Below are positions 1 through 5,717 of a stretch of 7,229 nt of DNA, one piece after another. The notes below the pieces were generated by a model that was given only the letters and a program-made list of their open reading frames with translations, did no database searches and was not told the origin of the DNA. The DNA comes from an uncultured Collinsella sp. (GTDB lineage: Bacteria; Actinomycetota; Coriobacteriia; Coriobacteriales; Coriobacteriaceae): NCBI GenBank assembly GCA_900752015.1, contig CAADTZ010000030.1, positions 1 through 7,229 on the forward strand. The letters run 5' to 3'. Position 1 is the stretch's first letter, and each line of letters opens with the position of its first letter. The position numbers and the translations under genes are program-made.

Positions 1-173
1 CGGGGGGGGCCGTGCCGGCTGCCGAGAAGGAGCTTGCCGGCCGCGCCCGCTTTCGGGTGCGCCCGGGCGGCACCGAGCCGCTGGTCCGTGTGATGGCCGA
101 GGCCGAGACGCACGAGTTGACCCAGCGCGTTGTTGACGACATCGTCGAGGTTGTCAAGCGCGAACTTCCCTAA
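1..173 (+). CDS. glmM: Phosphohexomutase C-terminus, probably phosphoglucosamine mutase GlmM (partial)
   Basis: The open frame enters from the left edge and stops with TAA, leaving the last 56 residues. They carry the domain-4 phosphate-binding loop of the alpha-D-phosphohexomutase family (RPGGTEPLVRVMAEAE), followed by a C-terminal helix ending in VVKRELP. GlmM converts glucosamine-6-phosphate to glucosamine-1-phosphate in the cytoplasm for UDP-GlcNAc and peptidoglycan synthesis. The run RVMAEAE after the loop and the nearby nagB favour GlmM over phosphoglucomutase or phosphomannomutase, but the active-site serine region that would settle this lies outside the window. Oddity: the loop normally reads RPSGTEP, and here the serine is glycine. 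The fragment also opens with eight consecutive G, so a sequencing error near a contig end is possible. No terminator is visible after the stop, so read-through into the next gene is possible. Confidence 0.8.
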   Translation, partial: GGAVPAAEKELAGRARFRVRPGGTEPLVRVMAEAETHELTQRVVDDIVEVVKRELP

Positions 174-203
174 TGGCCAAAAACGGGTGCCAAGTGGTAA
201 ACT
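174..203 (+). promoter_or_regulatory. Possible promoter of the PTS IIA gene
   Basis: The sequence TGGTAAACT at 195-203 resembles an extended -10 element (TG-N-TAAACT). A weak -35-like TGGCCA lies 18 bases upstream at 174-179. Transcription would start near 210, giving a leader of about 35 bases that includes the SD. This is pattern matching only. A second option, CTGACA at 202-207 with TGGTAT at 225-230, would put the start inside the SD and is less likely. Confidence 0.3.
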
Positions 204-244
204 GACAAGGTTATTTTGATTGATTGGTATGTCCGAGGGGGAGC

Positions 245-742
245 ATGTTCACTAAAGTCCTAAGGTCTTTTGGTATGCGTGGTCGAGTCCTTACGCTGGA
301 TGCTCCCATCTCGGGCGATGTCATTCCGCTTTCCGAGGTAAACGATCAGACGTTTGCCACCGGCCTTTTGGGCCAGGGCGTTGCCATTCAGCCTACGGGT
401 ACGCGCGTGATCGCGCCGGCTGATGCCAAGGTCGAGGCTATTTTTCCCACGGGACACGCCGTTGCGCTTAACACGGTCGATGGCTTGGACGTGCTCATCC
501 ACGTTGGTTTGGACACTGTTCAGCTCGAGGGCAAGCACTTTACCGTACATGCGCAAGTGGGTGACATCGTCCATAAGGGCGATGTGCTCATTGAGTTCGA
601 TCGCGAGGCAATTGCTGCCGAGGGCTACGATGTGACGGTTCCCATCTTGGTGTGCAACTCCGTTGAGTTCTCGAGCATCAAGGGCTCCGTTGGCGTGCAT
701 GTCGAAGAGATGGACCAGCTCATCGTTGCTCGCGAGCGCTAG
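245..742 (+). CDS. crr: PTS glucose-type EIIA component (Crr-like)
   Basis: A 165-residue, single-domain EIIA of the glucose/sucrose superfamily, close to the usual 160-170 residues of stand-alone IIA-Glc. It accepts phosphate from HPr and passes it to a membrane IIB/IIC partner; in other bacteria it also has signalling roles. Diagnostic segments are the start of the fold (APISGDVIPLSEV), the first histidine in FPTGHAVALNT (His71), the phospho-accepting histidine in VLIHVGLDTVQLEGK (His86), then GDIVHKGDVLIEFD. The 15-residue spacing of the two histidines equals that of His75 and His90 in E. coli IIA-Glc. I chose ATG 245 because an SD-like GAGG at 235-238 sits six bases before it; an in-frame TTG at 224 lacks such a site. 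No IIB or IIC domain is attached, so partners must lie elsewhere. The neighbouring glmM and nagB suggest, but do not prove, a link to amino-sugar uptake. Confidence 0.93.
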   Translation: MFTKVLRSFGMRGRVLTLDAPISGDVIPLSEVNDQTFATGLLGQGVAIQPTGTRVIAPADAKVEAIFPTGHAVALNTVDGLDVLIHVGLDTVQLEGKHFTVHAQVGDIVHKGDVLIEFDREAIAAEGYDVTVPILVCNSVEFSSIKGSVGVHVEEMDQLIVARER

Positions 743-764
743 CAAGTGCACGTGGCCATTAGTC

Positions 765-770
765 TACAAT
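765..770 (+). promoter_or_regulatory. Candidate -10 box of the nagB leader transcript
   Basis: TACAAT matches the sigma-70-type -10 consensus at five of six positions. It lies in the short gap after the PTS IIA stop codon. No good -35 is found at 16-18 bases upstream. Transcription would begin near 776, just before the first hairpin of the nagB leader at 783, which gives a leader of about 238 bases. That placement supports both the promoter and the leader as a unit. Confidence 0.4.
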
Positions 771-775
771 TCAAA

Positions 776-1013
776 CACGTTTACGGAGGGCGCCCTTGAA
801 AGAGGACGCCCTCCGTGGCAAGATGGGAAACGTCCGAGGCTAAACAGCTTCGGGTCACCGTGGACGGGCAGGGGCCTCGACGCGGCTAGACACGAGACAC
901 ATACATTACGCGACCTCGCCCTGGTGGCCGCACACGTTGGTTGCGGCCGACGCGGGCCGCGGGCAAGTGCTTGTAAGGGAGCCTTGCCTCTCTTGTACGA
1001 GAAAGGACGCGTA
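776..1013 (+). promoter_or_regulatory. Structured nagB leader, class unknown
   Basis: No coding signal is convincing here, but the stretch holds several stable hairpins. Stem 1 pairs 783-792 with 807-816 (10 bp) and may continue past a C/A mismatch into 794-796/803-805, with a GAAA-type tip. Stem 2 pairs 834-840 with 847-853 (7 bp, one G-U). Stem 3 pairs 926-932 with 942-948 (7 bp). Stem 4 pairs 961-967 with 983-989, then after a one-base bulge 969-972 with 979-982. Two alternatives compete: 943-948 can also pair with 955-960, because GGCCGC occurs at both 926-931 and 955-960; and CGTCC at 831-835 can pair with GGACG at 862-866 or with the same motif in the nagB SD at 1005-1009. I could not match it to the glmS ribozyme or to any riboswitch consensus I know. 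None of the hairpins has a U-tract, so control of translation or RNA stability is more likely than termination. Confidence 0.45.
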
Positions 1014-1742
1014 ATGAAGATCATTAAAGCTAAAGACTACGAGGATATGAGCCGCAAGGCCGCCAATATCATCTCGGCCCAGGTTATCCTCAAGCCCGAC
1101 TGTGTACTGGGCCTTGCCACCGGCTCCACCCCGATCGGTGCCTACAAGCAGCTCGCTGCTTGGTACGAGAAGGGCGACGTCGACTTTGCCGAGGTCAGCA
1201 CCTATAACTTGGACGAGTATCGCGGCCTTTCGCACGACGATCCCCAGAGCTATCACTACTTCATGCGTGAGAACTTCTTCGATCACATCAACATCGACCT
1301 GAACAACACGCATGTGCCCGACGGTTCCAACCCCGACGCCGCCGCTGCCTGCTCTGAGTACGACAAGATCGTCGCCGACGCCGGTTACCCGGATCTGCAG
1401 CTGCTCGGCATCGGCAACAACGGCCACATCGGCTTCAACGAGCCCGATGACCACTTCTCCAAGGGTACGCACTGCGTCGACCTCACCGAGAGCACCATTC
1501 AGGCCAACAGCCGCCTGTTCGACAGCATCGACGATGTTCCCCGTCAGGCCTACACCATGGGTACCCAGACCATCATGTATGCCCGCATGATCCTGGTCGT
1601 CGCCAACGGCGAGGCCAAGGCTCAGGCTGTGCATGACATGTGCTATGGTCCGGTTACACCCGAGTGCCCGGCTTCGATCCTGCAGCTGCACACCAACTGC
1701 GTTGTCGTTGCCGACGAGGCCGCCCTTTCGCTCTGCGAGTAG
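1014..1742 (+). CDS. nagB: Glucosamine-6-phosphate deaminase
   Basis: A 242-residue cytoplasmic enzyme converting glucosamine-6-phosphate to fructose-6-phosphate and ammonia, the committed step sending amino sugars into glycolysis. Recognised by the substrate loop LATGSTPIG (34-42), the NLDEY motif with general-base Asp67, and GIGNNGHIGFNEP with Asn136, His138 and Glu143. Asn136 stands where E. coli NagB has Asp141. Position and residue agree with the shorter Bacillus-type NagB, which lacks the E. coli C-terminal extension and is generally not GlcNAc-6-P-activated; so low or absent allosteric activation is inferred. ATG 1014 is supported by AAGGA at 1003-1007, six bases upstream, and by alignment to the family N-terminus (MKIIKAKDYEDMS). 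The frame stays open upstream to 663, but that part is the leader. An intrinsic terminator follows 32 bases after the stop, so nagB is probably transcribed alone or with read-through from crr. Confidence 0.97.
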   Translation: MKIIKAKDYEDMSRKAANIISAQVILKPDCVLGLATGSTPIGAYKQLAAWYEKGDVDFAEVSTYNLDEYRGLSHDDPQSYHYFMRENFFDHINIDLNNTHVPDGSNPDAAAACSEYDKIVADAGYPDLQLLGIGNNGHIGFNEPDDHFSKGTHCVDLTESTIQANSRLFDSIDDVPRQAYTMGTQTIMYARMILVVANGEAKAQAVHDMCYGPVTPECPASILQLHTNCVVVADEAALSLCE

Positions 1743-1774
1743 CGCGAATCCTGCGGCTTGACATAGCCTTGCCT

Positions 1775-1802
1775 AAGGCCTCCGCTTTGCGGGGGCCTTT
1801 TT
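1775..1802 (+). terminator. Intrinsic terminator of nagB
   Basis: An 11-bp stem pairs 1775-1785 with 1789-1799 (one G-U pair) around a TTT loop. The T-run spans 1798-1802, the first two of these also closing the stem. It lies just after the nagB stop codon and faces the same way. Confidence 0.9.
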
Positions 1803-1826
1803 GCTATCCCTTTTTGCCCACTTGAC

Positions 1827-1839
1827 CAAAAACTTGCCG
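1827..1839 (+). repeat. 13-nt direct repeat, copy 1
   Basis: CAAAAACTTGCCG occurs here and again at 2073-2085 in the same orientation, 246 bases apart. The bases that follow are loosely similar (CTTGaCGaataCC versus CTTGCGtaCC). It may be a protein-binding site or the relic of a dispersed repeat. Confidence 0.6.
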
Positions 1840-2072
1840 TAAGCTTGACGAATACCGGATGTCCAACAGCTTGATTCATTCCATATCAGATTCTATGCAA
1901 AAATGCCACTAGAAGGTCGTAGACGGTAGCGGGTGCTAGGCGAGTTGAATGACATGGCTGAACCTTGTTCATTTGCGTTACACTGCCGCTTAGATGGGAC
2001 AAGCTGACAAGCTCATTTACCTGCTTAAAGACCGATTAGTCGGGGGATTAATAACAATCGGCCCTCGCTGTA

Positions 2073-2085
2073 CAAAAACTTGCCG
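2073..2085 (+). repeat. 13-nt direct repeat, copy 2
   Basis: Second exact copy of the CAAAAACTTGCCG motif also present at 1827-1839. It lies about 105 bases before the start codon of the large regulator, a reasonable place for an operator, though no promoter was found to anchor it. Confidence 0.6.
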
Positions 2086-2141
2086 CTTGCGTACCAAAAG
2101 ACAACCTAAAACACAAGGTCGCTCTATTCATAGCGCGGCTT

Positions 2142-2170
2142 GTATGGTCTTGCGGCTACAGTGTCCATAC
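2142..2170. repeat. Inverted repeat before the regulator start
   Basis: GTATGG at 2142-2147 is complementary to CCATAC at 2165-2170 across 17 bases. It ends 20 bases before the start codon of the large regulator. It could be an operator half-site pair or a small mRNA hairpin; a 6-bp match can also arise by chance. Confidence 0.35.
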
Positions 2171-2190
2171 GGTCGACTTGAGGAGCGGGC

Positions 2191-5190
2191 ATGGTAAACG
2201 ATTTGAGCGGTATAGACGACCTCGAGCTGATGCCGCTGGGCGGAGGCTATATGGTGCGACGCGAACGCTTGATGAATGAGCTTATCGCCAAGGGCCGAAA
2301 GGCCGGCATCGTGGTTCTTTATGCGCCCGACGGGTTTGGGAAGACCTCGGTGCTGCTGCAGTACACCCATGAGGTTAAATGCGACCCAACGCGAGGCCCC
2401 GTGCGGATTATCGAGGCCGATCGCGCCATTGGGCGCGAGGTGTTTATGCAGCTCGAGGTGGTTACCGAAGAACTCAAAGACAAACCGCACTCCCTTATCG
2501 CGATTGATAATGTGCCAAACCTCGATCAGCACGATACCGAAGACCTCATCGACAGGATTCGCGGCCTGCGCGCTATGGGGGTTGGGGTCTTTATCTCCTG
2601 CCGTCCTTCAAATCGTCAGCTGATTCATGGGCTGGGCGATTCGGTTAAGATCAATGCGCAGATGCTCAAGGTGCATGCCTATGAGTATTCGGCGTGGGCA
2701 TCGGCGTTTTCGATCAGCACATCGCTCGACTTCTATCAGCTCACGCAGGGCGTGCCCGAGCTCGTTTCGGCATTGCAGACGGGTCTGTATGGCCAAGGCG
2801 ACGTAGCCGGCCTGCTCGAAAACGAGATTGTCAACGTATATGGCGCGGCACTTGCCGATCTGGCTTCGCTCGACAATAATGCGCTGTTTTGCGTGGCATG
2901 TCTCATGGTTTTGATGGGCGAGGGCAATATCGCAGAACTCGAGGCTTGTGGGGTGAGGTTGTCGATGGTCGACCAGTCCTACTTTGTGCGCGACTACCCG
3001 ATCTTTGGCTTGGATCCCGCCGAGCGGAGTTTTACGTGTCTGGGCACGGAGGATAACGGACGCTTGCGTTTGCGTAAGTTGGTGGCCGAGGTTCGCCCCG
3101 AACTTGTTCCGAGGGCGGCCCGGATTTTGCTTAAGGCGGGCCGATGCGATGCGGCGATGGGCCTGGCGGACGCCTTTTTGGACCGTGAAGCGGTCCTTGA
3201 ACTTGCTGGGCAGTATGGGGTCGATCTGGCCCTGACGGGGCACGGGGCCGATATCTGCCGAGCAGCGCTGGGCACGATCGATGCTGACGATCCGGCTCCA
3301 GAGCCAACGCCTGCCGAGGCACTCGGCGTATATCTGGCAGCGGTCAGCGTGTCCAATACAAAGCTCGCTCGCTATATGGCATCGGTTATCGAGCGCGGGG
3401 GCGAACGGGCGGCCTGTGAAATAGACCCTGTTCCATGGAGGGTGGCCCAGACACTGACGGCTGTTTGCTATGGGGACAACGGGCTTGGGCTTCCTACGAA
3501 CCTGGCCGTGCCAGAAATCGAGACATCCCATACCGCACTCGATATGTTGTCTGCGCATATCGAGGTCAAGCGGTGCCTGACCGAGCGGGGAGATGACGGC
3601 GGCGTTCTACAGCAGCTCAAAACGAGCAAGGCCTACGACTGCGAGCTCGACATCGCGGGGATTGTTATACGGGCCGATAGTATGCTGGTGGAGCTCTTTG
3701 ACGGGTCGTTTGCGGGAACCGACGAGCGCGACGACGAGATGACGGTGGTGCGGGAGGCGCTCGACGTACGCGGGCTTAAGGCGATGGCTATCTGGGTGCG
3801 CATGGTGTTGGCGGCACGGCGGCTCCTTTCCGGCTTGCCGGTAACCGACGACGCGGCGTTCAACGAGCTCGATCGTTTTGCTGTGCGCATGCGCGACAAC
3901 CAGATTCAGCTGTTTGGCCTGTTGCTAGAAGGCTGGCAGTCGCTGGCAGAGGGACGGCCGGTTAATGCAAAGTTCCGTGCGGTCCAAGTGCTCAAACTTG
4001 CCGAGGAGTCGATTGCGTACATGCGCGATAACGCATTGCTGCTGGAGCGCGCGGCATATCTGCGTAACACCTCGATGGTTTCGGTGCGCGAGGAAGCGGA
4101 ACTACTCGATATAAGCCAGACGCAGGTTGGTGGCGCAGAAGCCTGGATGGTGGCGCTGCATTTGGCCTGTGCGGGCCGAGACAGCGATCTTGCGGCCTGG
4201 ATGTCCATGAATCGTGCGGGGATTCTAGAGCCATCGTATCGGCTCTTTGCGCGCCTTGCCATGCATTGTCTGGGCGAGCCGGCGGGCAGGATACGCAAGA
4301 AGCTTCCCGTGCGCGAACTGTCGCGGTACTCGCTGCGCGACGATTTGGAAGGGGAGGGCGAGCGCCTGTTCCAGGCCGGCGAGGTTGAAGCCGTTGATAC
4401 CATCGACCATATCGAGATTCGCATGTTTGGTGCGTTTCGCGCCGAGCGCGACGGGTTTCCCATCACGGACAAAATGTGGCGCCGCAAGAAGGCGGCGACA
4501 CTTGCCGAGCGGCTTGCGCTGGGCATGGATGCGCTCGTCGATCGTGAGACGCTGGCCATGGAGCTGTGGCCCCATGCCGAGTTCAATAGCGCCCGCAACA
4601 ACCTGTACTCGACGATATCGCGCTTGCGGTCGGCCTTGGGGCCGACGCCAGACGGCAAGTCGTGCGTGCTCATCCAAAATGAATGCATCGGACTCAACGG
4701 CGACTACGTCAAGACCGATGTACGGCTGTTTGACCAGATAAGCCGCGAGGTTTTGGGAAATCGCACGGGTGCGCGCGGGCCCCATTTAGTTGAGCTGTGC
4801 CTTAAGATTGAGCAGCTTTATGCCGGACCGCTGTATGTTCCCAATGGCTGTAATCCCACCTACTTTTTGCGCATGCGGCGCATTATGCAGTCAAAGTACA
4901 TCGATTGCATGATTAAGGGAGCAAATGCCGCTCTAGAAGAAAACGATCTGCAGTCGGCGATTTGGCTGGCGGAGTCGGGGCTTCGACAGGAAACGGCGCG
5001 TGAGGATATGGTGCGCTGCGCCATGCGCGTCTACAGTGCGGCGGGGCGGCGGCGCGATATCGTCGAGCTGTACAGCGGGCATATGCACCACCTGAGGGAG
5101 CAGGTCAATGGCGTGCCCGAGCCCGAGACGCGGCGTCTATACGAGCGCTTGGTGGAGGGGCGGCTCAATCGCGTGCTGGTCGAGCGATAA
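2191..5190 (+). CDS. STAND-family ATPase/SARP-type transcriptional regulator with C-terminal BTAD domain
   Basis: A 999-residue cytoplasmic regulator. The N-terminus looks like the MalT/STAND ATPases: a P-loop APDGFGKTS (45-53, Lys51), a Walker B strand LIAIDN (102-107), a sensor-like FISCRPS (134-140) and a GVP motif (187-189). Residues about 200-735 are mostly helical by inspection, with no family I can name; TPR-like repeats would fit. From about 741 (IEIRMFGAFRAERDG) comes an OmpR-type winged helix with the SARP-like stretches WRRKKAATLAERLAL and SARNNLYSTISRLRSALG, then a BTAD-like helical region to the end. STAND proteins typically switch by nucleotide exchange and oligomerisation after sensing a ligand; here that would drive DNA binding by the C-terminal winged helix. 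AfsR-type SARPs carry these parts in the opposite order. ATG 2191 follows AGGAG by five bases. Ligand and target genes are unknown; nagB is separated by a terminator. Confidence 0.85.
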   Translation: MVNDLSGIDDLELMPLGGGYMVRRERLMNELIAKGRKAGIVVLYAPDGFGKTSVLLQYTHEVKCDPTRGPVRIIEADRAIGREVFMQLEVVTEELKDKPHSLIAIDNVPNLDQHDTEDLIDRIRGLRAMGVGVFISCRPSNRQLIHGLGDSVKINAQMLKVHAYEYSAWASAFSISTSLDFYQLTQGVPELVSALQTGLYGQGDVAGLLENEIVNVYGAALADLASLDNNALFCVACLMVLMGEGNIAELEACGVRLSMVDQSYFVRDYPIFGLDPAERSFTCLGTEDNGRLRLRKLVAEVRPELVPRAARILLKAGRCDAAMGLADAFLDREAVLELAGQYGVDLALTGHGADICRAALGTIDADDPAPEPTPAEALGVYLAAVSVSNTKLARYMASVIERGGERAACEIDPVPWRVAQTLTAVCYGDNGLGLPTNLAVPEIETSHTALDMLSAHIEVKRCLTERGDDGGVLQQLKTSKAYDCELDIAGIVIRADSMLVELFDGSFAGTDERDDEMTVVREALDVRGLKAMAIWVRMVLAARRLLSGLPVTDDAAFNELDRFAVRMRDNQIQLFGLLLEGWQSLAEGRPVNAKFRAVQVLKLAEESIAYMRDNALLLERAAYLRNTSMVSVREEAELLDISQTQVGGAEAWMVALHLACAGRDSDLAAWMSMNRAGILEPSYRLFARLAMHCLGEPAGRIRKKLPVRELSRYSLRDDLEGEGERLFQAGEVEAVDTIDHIEIRMFGAFRAERDGFPITDKMWRRKKAATLAERLALGMDALVDRETLAMELWPHAEFNSARNNLYSTISRLRSALGPTPDGKSCVLIQNECIGLNGDYVKTDVRLFDQISREVLGNRTGARGPHLVELCLKIEQLYAGPLYVPNGCNPTYFLRMRRIMQSKYIDCMIKGANAALEENDLQSAIWLAESGLRQETAREDMVRCAMRVYSAAGRRRDIVELYSGHMHHLREQVNGVPEPETRRLYERLVEGRLNRVLVER

Positions 5191-5222
5191 AAAACGGGCG
5201 CCCGAAGTACTTGGGCACCCGT
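5188..5222 (-). terminator. Intrinsic terminator of yhbY, in the convergent gap
   Basis: Bases 5194-5205 pair with 5211-5222 (12 positions: one C/A mismatch, one G-T) around a five-base loop. Read on the minus strand the stem is followed by a U-tract (complement of the A-run 5189-5194), so it terminates yhbY. It begins at the stop codon of the plus-strand regulator. In that direction the hairpin lacks a T-run, so any action on the regulator mRNA would be weaker or limited to 3'-end protection. Confidence 0.8.
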
Positions 5223-5259
5223 AAGCTTGCTATGTGTTGGATCGCCGGATTATTGGCTC

Positions 5260-5559
5260 TTAGACGAGCTTGATCTTCTCGATGTCCTTGCGCGAGGACT
5301 CGCGATACAGTGAGAACTTGCGGCCGATGACCTGGACGACCTCGGCGTGGCAACGCTCGGCGAGCTCCTCGGCGGCCTCGCGGGCAGAAAGGCTGGAGCC
5401 GTCCAGCACAGAGCACTTAACGAGCTCGTGCTTCTCCAGGTAGGCGACCGTCTGCTCGACGGTGCCCTCGTTGACATCGGACTTGCCGATGATGATGGCG
5501 GGGTTGAGGTGATGGGCCATGCTGCGAAGCTGCTTGACCTGGGCTCCTGTCAGTGCCAT
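5260..5559 (-). CDS. yhbY: YhbY-family CRM-domain RNA-binding protein
   Basis: A 99-residue protein of the CRS1/YhbY (CRM) family, whose E. coli member is 97 residues and associates with pre-50S ribosomal particles. The single KH-like domain fills the protein: MALTGAQVKQLRSMAHHLNP at the start, the glycine-rich RNA-binding loop GKSDVNEG (25-32), the helix EKHELVK (42-48), and the closing strand EVVQVIGRKFSLYR (73-86). A role in large-subunit assembly is inferred from the family. The frame is open back to a GTG at 5592, but the family N-terminus aligns with ATG 5559, so I chose that; the SD there is only a weak GAGA-type site. The gene converges with the large regulator and is followed by its own terminator. 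The methyltransferase lies 158 bases upstream on the same strand, so co-transcription is possible but unproven. Confidence 0.93.
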   Translation of the reverse strand: MALTGAQVKQLRSMAHHLNPAIIIGKSDVNEGTVEQTVAYLEKHELVKCSVLDGSSLSAREAAEELAERCHAEVVQVIGRKFSLYRESSRKDIEKIKLV

Positions 5560-5717
5560 GGGTTCTCGCTTTCTATGTATGGGGCGCCCCACGATGGGGC
5601 CTTAATCTACGTGAGCTGTCCCACGATAGCGCAGGAACGGCGCGGTGTGGAGCGCGTTTGCCCAGTTCAAAAAGAATGCGGATGCCGGGCGGGTGGACGA
5701 TACGTGCTATAGATGGG
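5560..5717 (-). other. Spacer between the methyltransferase and yhbY
   Basis: This gap of 158 bases holds no ORF with coding character. The only clear structure is a GCCCC-N5-GGGGC hairpin at 5585-5599, overlapping a perfect 10-base palindrome GGGGCGCCCC at 5581-5590, about 22-40 bases before the yhbY start codon. A CCACGAT motif occurs twice, at 5589-5595 and 5621-5627. I found no convincing promoter for yhbY and no terminator for the methyltransferase. Confidence 0.5.

Larger units (their letters stand above)
1803..2190. other. Gene-free spacer upstream of the STAND-SARP regulator
   Basis: This 388-base stretch is visibly richer in A and T than the genes around it and shows no convincing ORF. 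It holds two copies of a 13-nt motif (CAAAAACTTGCCG), a TGAAC-N3-GTTCA dyad at 1959-1971, and a GTATGG/CCATAC inverted repeat at 2142-2170 just before the regulator. I found no promoter with both hexamers at proper spacing. TTGATT at 1871-1876 with TATGCA at 1894-1899 has a 17-base spacer but is weak and nearly 300 bases from the start codon. The SD of the next gene (AGGAG, 2181-2185) ends five bases before its ATG. Confidence 0.6.

Noticed and set aside
783..816. Hairpin after crr as an intrinsic terminator
   Set aside because: The stem is strong but no T-run follows on either strand. It fits better as the first stem of the nagB leader.
663..1013. Upstream extension of the nagB frame by 117 codons
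   Set aside because: The NagB family starts at MKIIKAKDYEDMS, an SD lies six bases before that ATG, and the extension overlaps crr and the hairpin-rich leader. Its translation has no family character.
776..1013. glmS ribozyme, RNase P RNA, hammerhead or a known riboswitch
   Set aside because: I looked for the conserved cores I know and found none. GGGAAACGTCCGAGG recalls the RNase P GGAAAGTCCGG segment, but the region is too short and the partner ACAGAAA segment is missing.
906..1691. 261-codon minus-strand frame
   Set aside because: It lies wholly opposite nagB and its leader and is a shadow of GC-rich codon use; no SD and no recognisable family.
1959..1971. LexA box
   Set aside because: LexA sites of Gram-positives need GAAC-N4-GTTC; here the spacer is three bases.
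1994..2197. 67-codon plus-strand frame before the regulator
   Set aside because: No SD, no family character, and it overlaps the regulator start in another frame.
3906..4697. 263-codon minus-strand frame, with other frames opposite the large regulator
   Set aside because: All lie inside the well-supported 999-codon gene. Their compositions are rich in Ser, Arg and Ala, as expected for antisense of GC-rich coding DNA.
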